From Beijerinckiaceae bacterium (GTDB lineage Bacteria > Pseudomonadota > Alphaproteobacteria > Rhizobiales > Beijerinckiaceae), in the NCBI GenBank assembly GCA_947475995.1, contig CANJNI010000011.1, forward strand, positions 1-64,000: a stretch of 64,000 nt of DNA, written 5' to 3'. The position numbers and the translations under genes are program-made. Shown one piece after another: positions 16,956 to 26,815 of this stretch. Position 1 is the first letter of the stretch. Each line of letters starts with the position of its first letter. The notes beneath the pieces are model-generated. The model saw only the letters and a list, made by a program, of their open reading frames with translations, did no database searches and was not told the origin of the DNA.

Positions 16956-18658
16956 ATCGTCTAAGCCGCGCTGTTCTGTTCGGGCTTGCAGCACTGCCTT
17001 TGCTGGTAGTGCTCGGCCTGCTGGTCATCATCATCTGGATCAGCCTGCTGGGAGATATCAGCAAGGGCATTCGCGGCGTTCTGTCGCTGAATCAGTTCCG
17101 CTCCCTGCTGGTGGACCCGCTCGTCTGGACAGCGCTGTGGAACACGCTCGGCTTCTCGGCCGTGACGGTCGTGGTCGCCATGACCTGCGGCATCTCGGCC
17201 TCCTGGCTGGTTGAACGCACGGACCTGCCGGGCAAGCGGCTCGTCTTTTTCTTCATGACCGTCGGATTGCTGATCCCCACCTTCTTCATGGCGATGGGGT
17301 GGGTGTTCTTCCTGCATCCGCGCATCGGCATGTTGAACCGTTGGCTGATGGCGTGGTTCGATCTCGACTCCGCGCCGCTGAGCATTTCCAACATTATCGG
17401 TATGGGCTGGGTCGAAGGCCTCGGGCTGGGTTCGCTGGCGTTCGTGATGACCAGCCCCGTCTTCCGCGCCCTCAACCCTGCGCTTGAAGAAGCCGGAACT
17501 GTCCACGGATTGAGCCGCTGGCGCGTCATTCGTCATGTCGTGATTCCATTGACGTGGCCGGCGCTTCTGGCGACTGCGATCTATATCACCGTGATCGCCA
17601 TCGCCACGTTCGAGGTGCCGGCCATCATCGGCCTAGGTTCGAAAATCTTCACCTTCTCGACGCTGGTCTTCATCAAGGTCTCGCCTGACGGCGGCGCGCC
17701 CAATTACGGGGTGGTGGCCGCGATGAGCATCTTCCTGATGGTCATCTCGATCTTCCTGTCATGGTGGTACTTTCGGGTCATCAGTCTCTCGCACAAGTTC
17801 GGGGTGATTCAGGGCAAGGGTTACCAGCCGCGCCTCGTCCAGCTGGGCAAGCGCTGGTGGATCGGCTGGATCTTCCTTGGGACCTATTTCACCCTCTCCA
17901 AGATCCTGCCCCTGCTGATGATGTGCTGGGCGGCGTTGCTGCCGTTCTTCCGGCCCTTCTCCATCCAGGCCCTCTCGCTGGTCTCGCTGAAGAACTTTCA
18001 CGACATCAACTGGGATCTGGTGCAACGCGGACTGAAGAACACGTTTATCCTCATGACGGCCGTGCCCACGATGGCCCTGCTGTTTGGTCTCTTCATTTCG
18101 TGGATCGTCGTGAGATCGCGCACAAGCTGGCGTTTCGTCATCGACTGGCTGGCGTTCCTGCCGCATGCGGTGCCGCATCTGATCTTCGCCCTCGCGGCAG
18201 TGGTGATGGGATTGTTTCTGGTTCCGTCCTGGATTCCCTTCTACGGAACGATCTTTATCCTGCTCCTCGTTTATGTGCTGGTCCGCATCAGCCTCACCAC
18301 GCGCGTGCTCAACAGCGCATTGCTGCAGATTCACAAGGAACTGGAGGAGGCGGCTTTCGTCAGCGGCATACCGCCGATGACCACGCTGCGTCTGATCGTG
18401 CTGCCCCTGTTGCTGCCCGCGATCCTGAACATCTGGATCTGGAATGCGCTGCTGACGTTCCGTGAACTGACCATGGCGGCCTTCATGGTCACCAATGAAA
18501 ACATCACGCTGCCGGTCGTTGTCTGGGGACTCTGGCTTTCGGGTCTGGGCGGTCAGTCTGCGGCGGTGTCGCTGATCTTCGTGGCCTCGCTCACGCCGCT
18601 CATCATCATCTATTGGGCGCTTCGCGGGAAGACGGGCGTCAAGGGCATGCAATTCTAG
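16952..18658 (+). CDS. double-module ABC transporter permease (FbpB/AfuB type)
   Basis: 568 aa, about twelve membrane helices in two permease units joined in one chain, the usual build for this family. Each half has an EAA loop: EEAGTVHGLSRWRVIRHVVIP in the first and LEEAAFVSGIPPMTTLRLIVLP in the second. It pairs with the binding protein just upstream (four-base overlap) and presumably with the ATPase on the opposite strand at 19800-20900. Confidence 0.92.
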   Translation: MNRLSRAVLFGLAALPLLVVLGLLVIIIWISLLGDISKGIRGVLSLNQFRSLLVDPLVWTALWNTLGFSAVTVVVAMTCGISASWLVERTDLPGKRLVFFFMTVGLLIPTFFMAMGWVFFLHPRIGMLNRWLMAWFDLDSAPLSISNIIGMGWVEGLGLGSLAFVMTSPVFRALNPALEEAGTVHGLSRWRVIRHVVIPLTWPALLATAIYITVIAIATFEVPAIIGLGSKIFTFSTLVFIKVSPDGGAPNYGVVAAMSIFLMVISIFLSWWYFRVISLSHKFGVIQGKGYQPRLVQLGKRWWIGWIFLGTYFTLSKILPLLMMCWAALLPFFRPFSIQALSLVSLKNFHDINWDLVQRGLKNTFILMTAVPTMALLFGLFISWIVVRSRTSWRFVIDWLAFLPHAVPHLIFALAAVVMGLFLVPSWIPFYGTIFILLLVYVLVRISLTTRVLNSALLQIHKELEEAAFVSGIPPMTTLRLIVLPLLLPAILNIWIWNALLTFRELTMAAFMVTNENITLPVVVWGLWLSGLGGQSAAVSLIFVASLTPLIIIYWALRGKTGVKGMQF

Positions 18659-18678
18659 AATGTCCGGGGGGTTCTCCA

Positions 18679-19803
18679 TTGATCAGATTTGAGCAGGTCG
18701 CTCTGACGACCCGTGACGGGGTCAAGATCGAGGTCGGCCATCATTTCGACGACAGCCGTCCGCGCGATGTCGGCATTCTGATGATGCATCCGACAAGCGA
18801 CTGGAAGTCGCATTTCATGGTGAAGCTGCTCGCCGCGCGCGGCTTCGGAGCCATTGGATGCACCAACCGCTACACGGGCCGGGAAGCCGAACTGATTCTG
18901 GAAGACACGCTGATCGATTGGGCCGCCAGCGTCGATTATCTTCGCTCCATCGGATACAGCAAGGTCATCGGCATCGGTTACAGCGGCGGTGGAGAGATCG
19001 CGGCGGGCTATCACAGTGAAGCGGTGCATCCGACCATCAAGGGTTCGCCGATGGGGACATCGCCGGACCTGACGCGCCTGCAACTGGCGCCGCTCGACGG
19101 GCTGGTGCTGATGAACGCCCATGCCGGACGCCCGCACAGCATCACCAAATCGTTAGATCCTTCGGTTGGCGGACCCGACGGCAATGACCCGCTCGAATAT
19201 GATCCGACGCTCGACATGTTCAACCCGCGCAACGGCCCGCCTTTCTCTGAAAAATTCCGCCAGCGATATGAGGCCGCGCAGGTCGAGCGCAACCATCGCA
19301 TCACGCGCTGGTGCCAGAGCGTCATCGAGAAGATCGAACGTCTCGGAAACCCGCTCATGCGGGACATGACCTTCCTGGTGCATCGGGCCGACGCCAATCT
19401 GGCTTTTCTGGAGAAGGAGGGCGACGCATCAGGGCTGACCATCTGGGCCGAAGACCCGCGCATCGCCAATTACACGCCCGGTCCGCTGCGAGGTCCCAAC
19501 ACGCGCTTGCGCGCCATGACCGTGCGTTCATGGCTCAGCCAGCGCGGCCTTTCGTCATCGCAATTCGATGTGTTTCGCTTTTTGCCGAACTGCCGGATTC
19601 CGACGATTGTCATCTGCGGCACGGCCGATGAAGGCGGAACCGCGCAATCCCAGGCGATGTTCGACGCTGCGCCCGATCCAGACAAGCAACTCGTATGGGT
19701 GAAGGATCTCACCCACTTCATGCGCGGTCAGGAAGACAAGCAGGCCGAAGTGGCGGACGCCATTGCGGCATTCGCCCGCAGGCGCAACCTGATGCAGGCC
19801 TAG
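18679..19803 (+). CDS. alpha/beta hydrolase, long form
   Basis: 374 aa from a TTG at 18679 that lies about eight bases after a GGGGGG run. The nucleophile elbow is GIGYSGGGE (Ser102), the acid probably in CGTADEGG and the His in KDLTHFMRG. A large insertion (about 130-300) between strand and lid makes it longer than the other two hydrolases here. It sits between the permease and its ATPase and ends overlapping the minus-strand ATPase by four bases. The substrate is unknown, presumably the imported compound. Confidence 0.75.
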   Translation: MIRFEQVALTTRDGVKIEVGHHFDDSRPRDVGILMMHPTSDWKSHFMVKLLAARGFGAIGCTNRYTGREAELILEDTLIDWAASVDYLRSIGYSKVIGIGYSGGGEIAAGYHSEAVHPTIKGSPMGTSPDLTRLQLAPLDGLVLMNAHAGRPHSITKSLDPSVGGPDGNDPLEYDPTLDMFNPRNGPPFSEKFRQRYEAAQVERNHRITRWCQSVIEKIERLGNPLMRDMTFLVHRADANLAFLEKEGDASGLTIWAEDPRIANYTPGPLRGPNTRLRAMTVRSWLSQRGLSSSQFDVFRFLPNCRIPTIVICGTADEGGTAQSQAMFDAAPDPDKQLVWVKDLTHFMRGQEDKQAEVADAIAAFARRRNLMQA

Positions 19804-20900
19804 GCGGCCTGCATGGCGGGCGCCGCATGATCCGCCGGATAGACAAAGACGTCCTGCGGATCGACATGACACCATACGGTGCGGCCAAGCCACCGGTCGC
19901 GACCGCGCTTGGACTGCTTCGCCTCAAGGCGCACGCCGCTGGTGGTCTGGACCTGCAACTGGACCTGTTCGCCCAGAAAGATTTCGTCGACGATCGTTCC
20001 GGTGAACTCGTTGGCCGCTCCGGCTGATGCTTCGGTCACGACGATGTTGCATGGCCGCAGGCCAAGCTTCAGGGCCCCGAGCGGCGACGCCGGGACGCTT
20101 ATGTCCCCCAGCGCCGTGGAAACAATGCCCTGCTTTTCGGATGAGCCCTTGAGCCAGTTCATCTCGCCGAAGAAATCGGCGACCGTCGGGCTGGTCGGGT
20201 GGTGGAACACTTCATACGGATCGCCGATCTGCACGATCTCGCCCTGATGCATCACGGCGATCCGGTCCGCCAGCGCGAGCGCTTCTTCCCGGTCATGCGT
20301 CACATAAATCACCGTGACGCCGACCTCCCTCGTCGCGGTTCTGATTTGCTGGCGCACTTCCTCGCGAAGCCGCGCATCCAGGTTGCTGAGGGGTTCATCC
20401 ATCAACAGCACTTTGGGCTTGATGGCGAGCGCGCGGGCCAGGGCGACGCGCTGCTGCTGCCCGCCGCTCAGGAACGGCACCGGCCGCTGCGCCAGGTTTT
20501 CGAGTTGCACGAGCGAGAGGGCGTTCATGACGCGGTCGTGCAGTGTCTTCCCCTCCACCTTGTTGGCCCCGTAGCGCAGGGGCAGGGCGACATTTTCGTA
20601 AACGCTGAGATGCGGCCAGACCGCATAGGACTGGAACACCATTCCGAGGCCGCGCGCCTCCGGCGGCAACCTGATGTTATCGGCGCTGGAATAGATGGTG
20701 CGTCCGCCGAGCGACATAAGTCCCTTGTCGGGATCCTCGATGCCGGCGATGCAGCGCAGCAGCGTTGACTTGCCCGAGCCGCTGGGCCCCAGCAAAACGA
20801 AAAATTCCTTTTCCGCAATGGTCAAATTGATGTTTCGAAGCGCCGCCACAGCGCCTTCCTTCACGTGGAAGTCCTTGTGAAGACCGGTCACATGGATCAT
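19800..20900 (-). CDS. ABC transporter ATP-binding protein (Fe3+/spermidine type, TOBE domain)
   Basis: 366 aa. Walker A GPSGSGKST (38-46), signature LSGGQQQR and Walker B VLLMDEPLSNLD are intact, and the C-terminal 110 residues form a TOBE-like domain, as in PotA/FbpC. It is the only ATPase of this class in the window, so it is the natural partner of the binding protein and permease at 15867-18658 although it is transcribed towards them. Its start faces the promoter region shared with the TctC gene at 21197. Confidence 0.92.
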   Translation of the reverse strand: MIHVTGLHKDFHVKEGAVAALRNINLTIAEKEFFVLLGPSGSGKSTLLRCIAGIEDPDKGLMSLGGRTIYSSADNIRLPPEARGLGMVFQSYAVWPHLSVYENVALPLRYGANKVEGKTLHDRVMNALSLVQLENLAQRPVPFLSGGQQQRVALARALAIKPKVLLMDEPLSNLDARLREEVRQQIRTATREVGVTVIYVTHDREEALALADRIAVMHQGEIVQIGDPYEVFHHPTSPTVADFFGEMNWLKGSSEKQGIVSTALGDISVPASPLGALKLGLRPCNIVVTEASAGAANEFTGTIVDEIFLGEQVQLQVQTTSGVRLEAKQSKRGRDRWLGRTVWCHVDPQDVFVYPADHAAPAMQAA

Positions 20901-21196
20901 CTGCCTGCTCTTCCTCCCGAAACGCCGGACCTGCTGCGAGTCCCATACGCCAAGCCTGACATTCTCACAGAAGCCTTTCTGTCACAAGCTCCGCTGAGGT
21001 CGCACAAGCTTCCGATGATGGAGGTTCTCATACATGCGACGCCTGTGTCGTAAGCCAGTATGACGATCTGATTGCGCCGCCAGTTTGCTCCGACTATGGC
21101 GGCGTCATACGCCTCTTGCCAATGCGCCCTTTCGCGTCGATGATTTCGGTCCGGCATAAAGCTTGCCTCATAGAAACGTCATTTCAGGAGGGTCGC
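20901..21196. other. divergent intergenic region (296 bases)
   Basis: Promoters for the minus-strand ATPase and for the plus-strand TctC receptor must lie here. The only element I can point to is a sigma-54-like sequence at 21152-21167 (listed separately). No coding frame in the gap resembles a known protein. Confidence 0.4.
21152..21167 (+). promoter_or_regulatory. candidate sigma-54 (-24/-12) promoter
   Basis: CGGCATAAAGCTTGCC has GG and GC at the correct 10-base spacing and a perfect TTGC -12 block, with four mismatches to the consensus elsewhere. Predicted transcription would start about 20 bases before the ATG of the TctC receptor. It is weaker than the site at 39959. Confidence 0.35.
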
Positions 21197-22249
21197 ATGA
21201 CATTCAGCATTGGCGTTGCGGTTCGGACTTGCGCGGTGACGGCGCTGCTGGCTTTGGCGAGCGCGCCGACACAAGCCCAGACGGTTGAGGCCTTCTACAC
21301 CGGCAAGCAGATTTCGCTGATCATCGGCAATGCCGCAGGCAGCGGATATGACGTCATTGGCCGCATGGTCGGTCGCCACATGGGCAAATATATTCCGGGC
21401 AATCCCAAGCTCGTTCCGCAGAACATGAACGGGGCGGGCGGCATCACCGCCGCGAACCATGTTGCGAGTATAGCGGCGAAAGACGGTTCTGTGATCGGAC
21501 TGGTCAATCGTGAGGCGATATTCGACCCGCTTTTTTCCGGCGCGGAATCGAAGGCCAGTTACGACCCGCGCAAGTTCATCTGGCTCGGGACGCCCAATCA
21601 GGAAATCGGCATGGCCTATGCGATGACCGCGAGGGGCGTGAAGACCATCGAGGACGCCATGCAGCGCGAACTCGTCGTCGCCGCCGCCGGCGCGACCTCG
21701 GGCAGCGCCGTTTTTCCGCGCCTGCTCAACGCGCTCATCGGCACGAAATTCAAGATCGTCACGGGCTATCCGGGTTCGATGGACGGCCTGCTGGCCATGG
21801 AGCGCGGCGAGGCGGATGCGCGCGTCACCTCCGGATGGGCGGGTCCCGAGACCACCGCCGGCATGGAACTGGTGAAGCAGGGCAAGGTTGTCTTGCTCCT
21901 GCAGATCGGCATCACCAAGGACCCGCGCTATCCCGATGTGCGCAGCATCATGGAATTCGCCCGGACCGATGACCAGCGCACATTGATGGAATTGCTGTTT
22001 GCCGGTCAGGCGCTCGGGCGGCCCTTCTTTGCTGCCACGGAAGTGCCTGCCGATCGCTCTGCAGCCCTGCAGGCAGCCTTCATGCGCACCATGGAAGACC
22101 CGGAGTTCAAGCGAGAGGCAGAGGAACAGAAAATCGATCTGTCGCCGCTCGATGGCGCCGCGATGCTGAAGACAATCGAGCGCGTCTATGCGACTCCGAA
22201 ACCCTTGCTCGAACAGGCGATCAAGATCAGTTCTGCGGCGCAGAAATAA
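21197..22249 (+). CDS. TctC/Bug-family receptor
   Basis: 350 aa. ATG 21197 follows AGGAGGG closely and gives a Sec signal ending TQAQ. The mature protein starts VEAFYTGKQISLIIGNAAGSGYD and carries KYIPGNP and NMNGAGGI, the Bug hallmarks. It is clearly related to the receptor at 1777-2823 (shared NREAIFDPLFSGAESKASYD-like region and GTKFKIVTGYPG). It converges with the minus-strand amidohydrolase (stops adjacent) and has no TctAB partner in the window. Neighbours suggest an amide or cyclic-nitrogen ligand (inference). Confidence 0.9.
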   Translation: MTFSIGVAVRTCAVTALLALASAPTQAQTVEAFYTGKQISLIIGNAAGSGYDVIGRMVGRHMGKYIPGNPKLVPQNMNGAGGITAANHVASIAAKDGSVIGLVNREAIFDPLFSGAESKASYDPRKFIWLGTPNQEIGMAYAMTARGVKTIEDAMQRELVVAAAGATSGSAVFPRLLNALIGTKFKIVTGYPGSMDGLLAMERGEADARVTSGWAGPETTAGMELVKQGKVVLLLQIGITKDPRYPDVRSIMEFARTDDQRTLMELLFAGQALGRPFFAATEVPADRSAALQAAFMRTMEDPEFKREAEEQKIDLSPLDGAAMLKTIERVYATPKPLLEQAIKISSAAQK

Positions 22250-23650
22250 TCAGTCGCCTGCATAAATTCCCGGCGGGGCGCGTGTGCCCGCCGGTGCGGT
22301 CGCGAGGGCGCGCGACCATGCCCGGCGGCCAATCTCTTCGGCTTCCCTGACCACGGCTGACTCATCCAGCGTGAGCACCTTTCGGTCCCGCATGATCCAG
22401 CGTCCGTCCGCCATGACATCGGTCACATCCCCCGCGCGCGCATGATGCACGAGGTTCGCGGCCGGCCGTACATTCGGCGCAAGATGCGCCGGTCCCGCGT
22501 CAACCAGGATGAGGTCTGCGAGGTTTCCAGCGCGGATAAGCCCGGCATCCGGCATGCCGAGCGCCGCATAGCCGCCCCGCGTGCCCCAGTTCCACACATG
22601 TTCGGATTGCGGACGCATGCTGTCGCCGAGCCGAACGCGCTCCAGCATGAGGCCGGTGCGGACAACTTCAAACATGTCCTGCGTGAACTCATCCGTGCCG
22701 ACGCATAGAGTCGCGCCCGCTGTCTCGATATCCATCGCCCGGCAGGAATTGCCGCTTCGCGCTGATACAGCCGGTGTGTAGCAGACGCTCGCGCCGGACC
22801 GGGCGATCAGTTCATCCTCCGCTGTCTCCGTGCATCGGCAATGCACGGCGATCACGCCGTTCCGCAGATAGCCGAGATCGGCCAGATGCTGCGGCGGCGA
22901 AACGCCGAAAGTCGCCCTGATGGCCCGGACTTCTCCCCAGTACTGGCTGAGATGGACCGTCGACAGAATGGCAAGTTCGTCCTGCAGGCGGGCGAGACCC
23001 CGAAACAGATCCGGCGAAACCATGTCGGGCGCATGGGCCGCTGCGGCGACCCTGATGCGGCCGTCGTGCGCATTGTCGAACGCGGCATGCAAAGCGCGGA
23101 TTCGCGCCAGCGAAGGCGCAACCTGCGCCCCGTCGAATGCCAGCACCTCTTCATTCCCGACGATCGCCCCCGCCGGACGATCCGAAACCTGTTCGGCCAG
23201 AAAGAACCGCAAACCGGTCCGGCCCAGAAGCTCCGCATAGTCTGCAAGGCCCGAACCGACCTCCATCACGGCCGTCGTGCCGGACCTTATGGCTTCAAGA
23301 ACAGCAAGCCGGAGAAAGTTGTCGCGCTCCTCGGCGGTAAGCCTCGGCATGCGTAAAAAGCCGGCGCGCGAAAACGGCGGCGTGTTGGGCGCATTCTGAT
23401 CGTCCATGATGCCGCGCCCGTGAATGCGGCTCAGGTGCGAATGGCAATTGGCGAGCCCGGACGCAACGACCTTGCCGCCCGCATGGATCAGTTCCGCTCC
23501 GGCGTATCGTGCCCGGATCTCCGCCGATGGCCCCACTTCGGCGATGCGATTTTTCACAATCGCAATGGCGGCGTTCCACAGAACCGGCTGCGACGGTTCG
23601 CCCGTAACCACAATGGCGTCATGCAGGACGAGCGGCGCGGCATCTCCCAT
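22250..23650 (-). CDS. amidohydrolase (TRZ/ATZ-type, metal dependent)
   Basis: 466 aa. The metal-binding HxH is His70/His72 in ANCHSHLS; further landmarks are VHLSQYWGE, IAVHCRCTETAE and the late Asp in LCVGTDEFTQD, in the order expected for the TRZ/ATZ and SsnA-like group. These enzymes deaminate or dechlorinate ring nitrogens or open cyclic amides. It is transcribed after the PrpD-like gene, 12 bases apart, as a two-gene minus-strand unit divergent from the AtzG/amidase genes. Confidence 0.88.
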   Translation of the reverse strand: MGDAAPLVLHDAIVVTGEPSQPVLWNAAIAIVKNRIAEVGPSAEIRARYAGAELIHAGGKVVASGLANCHSHLSRIHGRGIMDDQNAPNTPPFSRAGFLRMPRLTAEERDNFLRLAVLEAIRSGTTAVMEVGSGLADYAELLGRTGLRFFLAEQVSDRPAGAIVGNEEVLAFDGAQVAPSLARIRALHAAFDNAHDGRIRVAAAAHAPDMVSPDLFRGLARLQDELAILSTVHLSQYWGEVRAIRATFGVSPPQHLADLGYLRNGVIAVHCRCTETAEDELIARSGASVCYTPAVSARSGNSCRAMDIETAGATLCVGTDEFTQDMFEVVRTGLMLERVRLGDSMRPQSEHVWNWGTRGGYAALGMPDAGLIRAGNLADLILVDAGPAHLAPNVRPAANLVHHARAGDVTDVMADGRWIMRDRKVLTLDESAVVREAEEIGRRAWSRALATAPAGTRAPPGIYAGD

Positions 23651-23662
23651 GCGCAGATCCCG

Positions 23663-25063
23663 CTAGACCAGAAGGCGCGTCAGCGCCGAAATGTCGTTCA
23701 TGGACTCGATCTCGTCGACGGCCTGAATGATCGCATCGGCCTGCGCGTCGGTCAGGCGCCCCTCGATCGCACGGCGGAATTTCGCGATCACCTGTTCCCT
23801 GCTCATCTTGTTGCGTGCATGGCCGGTCGCATAGCCGACTTCGCTGGTCAGGACACGTCCGTCCCGCAAGGAAACCCGGATCGCGCACGGAAATCCTCCG
23901 GGCGCGCGATTGGCCCAGCCCGGTTCGCTGCTGATCGTCATGCGGCCCATCAGGTCGACCATCTTCGGATCATGCCAGCGGTCGCCCAGAAACTGCCGGG
24001 GCGTGACTTCGCCGTCGAGCAGCGCCACGGCGATCAGATAATAATAGCTGTGATCTGCGGTCTCGCGGGTCGCGGGCCTGCGCCGTTCTTCGTCCGACGC
24101 CTGCGTCCGCGTCATCGGGTGGTCGTTCATCGCAACGTCGAGCGTCGCGATGTCGTCCGGATTGATCCGCCCGCCGGGACCGGCCTGCCGCGCAATGTCG
24201 ATTGCGGCTTCTTCTGCAGCCTGCGTCGTATCGAGGCCCGGGAAGCCCTTGATGGTCACGCCTTCAATCATGTGCTGCGGGCGCGCGGGCGCTACAAGAA
24301 ACTCGAGTCCCTCCTGCCGCCGGAACACGCCGGCGTTGTAACCGCGCGAATCCTCGAACAGCGTATTCGGCCCGGTGACGCCAGCCATTGCGAGCTGAAT
24401 GGAATGAGCCGCCGCTTGTCCGGCAAGGCTGCTCCCCAGAAACTTGCTGTGCGAAAGCTGACCGCGCCGCACGACGCCCAAAGTCAGCGTCTGCGCGCCC
24501 GACAGTGCGATGGCGTTGCGCGTCTGCTCGCCCGAAAGCCCGAGCATCCGGCTGACAGCCGCTGGAATCGAGAAGCCGAAGGCGCTCGTGTGGTCCCAGG
24601 GCAATTCGGGCGTCAGGAAACGGTAGAATCGGCCGAACAGCTCGTAGGAGAGGAGCGCCGCATCCAGAAAGGCTGCGCCGCTGACGCGATGCTGTTCGCC
24701 GAAGGCCAGCAATGCGGCGAGGTTGTCGCTTGGATGACCACCGAGTTTTTCGCTGTCGTTCGGGTCCATCGCCAGATGGTCGTTGACGTCCAGCGCACGC
24801 ACCAGGGTGCCGTTCAGAAAGGCTGCGCTCGTCAAGGGCGCCTTCAGGCCCTTCCGGCCCATCAATGTCGCGTTCGGAGCGCCGCCGGTGGCGAGCGTGA
24901 CGGCGGCCGCGCCCTGCGTGCACTCCTCATCGAGCGCGATATAGGCGCTGCCGATCGCATCGAGCAGCGAATGCTTCATGAGCATCCGGGCGCGGTCGCG
25001 ATCCGGTCCCGGCCCGCATTCGTGCGCCCAGTCGGCGATCTGTTCTATCAGCGTCCGCGCCAT
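23663..25063 (-). CDS. MmgE/PrpD family protein (2-methylcitrate dehydratase-like)
   Basis: 466 aa, full family length. GSAYIALDEECTQGAAAV, the LVRALDVNDHLAMDPNDS segment with the conserved D-x-ND, and HPSDNLAALLAFGEQ follow the MmgE/PrpD pattern. Family members dehydrate or isomerise polycarboxylic acids such as 2-methylcitrate or cis-aconitate analogues. It lies in a locus of amide-hydrolysing genes with no other propionate genes, so a role on an unusual carboxylic acid is more likely than the methylcitrate cycle (inference). Confidence 0.85.
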   Translation of the reverse strand: MARTLIEQIADWAHECGPGPDRDRARMLMKHSLLDAIGSAYIALDEECTQGAAAVTLATGGAPNATLMGRKGLKAPLTSAAFLNGTLVRALDVNDHLAMDPNDSEKLGGHPSDNLAALLAFGEQHRVSGAAFLDAALLSYELFGRFYRFLTPELPWDHTSAFGFSIPAAVSRMLGLSGEQTRNAIALSGAQTLTLGVVRRGQLSHSKFLGSSLAGQAAAHSIQLAMAGVTGPNTLFEDSRGYNAGVFRRQEGLEFLVAPARPQHMIEGVTIKGFPGLDTTQAAEEAAIDIARQAGPGGRINPDDIATLDVAMNDHPMTRTQASDEERRRPATRETADHSYYYLIAVALLDGEVTPRQFLGDRWHDPKMVDLMGRMTISSEPGWANRAPGGFPCAIRVSLRDGRVLTSEVGYATGHARNKMSREQVIAKFRRAIEGRLTDAQADAIIQAVDEIESMNDISALTRLLV

Positions 25064-25169
25064 TGTGATCCTGTCGGTATCCTCAATCCATCAACGATCG
25101 CATCTTGCCAACGAATGGTGAAATGTTCCAGACTTTCCTCCCGAATATGTTTGGGAAAGAACGCGCATA

Positions 25170-25394
25170 ATGCCGGAACATCCAGTGATGACGCCCAGAA
25201 AGGTGACCGCTCGGGAGGTCCTTGAAGAAGGGGCGCGACGGGGCATCGCATTTACCCCCGAACAGGCTGAAGCCGTCAGCATCGCCACCACTTCGCTGCT
25301 CGAATCGGCGGCCCGCCTGCGTGACGCGGTCAGCCGCAACGACGAACCTGCCTTCGGATTCCGCGTTCCTTTGCAGGATGCAGCTAGACCATGA
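25170..25394 (+). CDS. AtzG/GatC-like small amidase partner
   Basis: 74 aa ending in a four-base ATGA overlap with the amidase. As in the copy at 3261, a short helical hairpin (FTPEQAEAVSIATTSLLESAARLRDAV) is followed by an acidic F-rich tail (NDEPAFGFRVP). The start is ATG at 25170, with a second in-frame ATG at 25188. It is a second copy of the same two-gene arrangement and probably stabilises the downstream amidase. Confidence 0.65.
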   Translation: MPEHPVMTPRKVTAREVLEEGARRGIAFTPEQAEAVSIATTSLLESAARLRDAVSRNDEPAFGFRVPLQDAARP

Positions 25395-26803
25395 GCATTG
25401 ATGTCGAACATCTGACGCTCGCGGACGCCACCGGTCTCATCCGCGACCGCAAGCTCTCTCCGGTCGAACTCGCGCGCGCCTATCTGGATCGCATCGAGCG
25501 CCATGACGGCGCGATCAACAGCTTCATCACCGTCACGGGCGAGACAGCGCTCGAACGTGCGAAGCAGGCGGAGCGGGAGATACAGGCCGGTCACTACCGC
25601 GGCCCGATGCACGGCGTCCCTTATGCGTTGAAGGACATTGTCGAAACCAAAGGCATCCCGACCACGGCGCATTCGCGCGTACTGCGCGATTATGTTCCGG
25701 CGCAGGACGCTGTGGTCGAACAGAAGCTGGCTGCAGCCGGCGGCGTTCTGCTCGGCAAGCTGGCCTGTCTTGAATTCGCCCATGCGAGTCCAAGCGTCGA
25801 TCAGGCCTGGCCGCAGGCGCGCAATCCCTGGAACACCGATCACGGCTTTACGGGCGGCTCCAGCACCGGCTCGGCATCAGCTGTTGCGGCGAGCCTCACG
25901 CCTTGCGCCATCGGAACCGACACGGGCGGTTCGGTGCGCAATCCCGCAGCCCTCTGCGGCATTACCGGTCTGATGCCGACTTACGGGCGCGTCAGCAGGC
26001 GCGGCGTCATTCCTTATTCGTTTTCGCTGGATCACGTCGGGCCGATGGCCTGGACGGCGCGAGACTGCGCCATCATGCTCCAGTCCATCGCGGGTTATGA
26101 CGAGGGCGATCCCGGCAGCCTGCAAACGCCCGTGCCTGATTTCGTCTCGCCGCTCGACGGCAAGATCGCCGGAATGCGCATCGGCCTGCTTCGGTATATG
26201 TATGAAGAGGATATGACGGCCGATGACGACATCCTCGCCGCCATGCGAGAAACGGTGCGCCGGCTTGAATCGCTCGGCGCCGTCGTCACTGAAGTGCGCG
26301 CCCGCCCCCTGATGGACTATCACGATTGCAAGCTCGTGATCGGCGTTGCAGAGTTTTACTCCGTGCATGAAGCCGACTTCGCCCGGCGTTTCCATGAATA
26401 TGGTGCGGACTTGCAGACCAAGACCTTCCAGGGAGCATTTCTTGGAGCCGCAGATTACCTGCAGGCGCAGCGTGTGCGCCGCCATCTGGCGCAGGACATG
26501 CAAAGGACCATCGAGCCGTTTGACGCGCTTCTGGTGGCCTCCAATGTCCGGCCTGCGCCGCGCATCCAGCCGAAGACACGGTCCTCGACGGAATATTTCC
26601 AGAAGCCCAACATTACCGCAGTCTTCAACGTCACTGGCAATCCGGCAATCGCAATTCCGAACGGCTTCAGCGCATCCGGTTTGCCGTTGTCCTGCATGAT
26701 CGTCGGAAAGCGGTTTGACGAGGCGCGTATCCTGAAGATCGCCGATGCACTGGAGCGGGAAACGCCCTGGGCGGCCCGGCGACCTGCATTGCCTGAAAAG
26801 TGA
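25391..26803 (+). CDS. amidase-signature family amidohydrolase
   Basis: 470 aa. The triad is complete: Lys81 in YALKDIVETKG, cis-Ser158 in GGSSTGSASA and Ser181 in GTDTGGSVRNPAALCG. It has the same residue spacing as the amidase at 3473-4882 and is its paralogue. With the amidohydrolase, the PrpD-like and the racemase-like genes around it, it probably hydrolyses an open-chain amide released from a cyclic precursor (inference). Confidence 0.9.
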   Translation: MSIDVEHLTLADATGLIRDRKLSPVELARAYLDRIERHDGAINSFITVTGETALERAKQAEREIQAGHYRGPMHGVPYALKDIVETKGIPTTAHSRVLRDYVPAQDAVVEQKLAAAGGVLLGKLACLEFAHASPSVDQAWPQARNPWNTDHGFTGGSSTGSASAVAASLTPCAIGTDTGGSVRNPAALCGITGLMPTYGRVSRRGVIPYSFSLDHVGPMAWTARDCAIMLQSIAGYDEGDPGSLQTPVPDFVSPLDGKIAGMRIGLLRYMYEEDMTADDDILAAMRETVRRLESLGAVVTEVRARPLMDYHDCKLVIGVAEFYSVHEADFARRFHEYGADLQTKTFQGAFLGAADYLQAQRVRRHLAQDMQRTIEPFDALLVASNVRPAPRIQPKTRSSTEYFQKPNITAVFNVTGNPAIAIPNGFSASGLPLSCMIVGKRFDEARILKIADALERETPWAARRPALPEK

Positions 26804-26815
26804 ACGGAGAAAATC

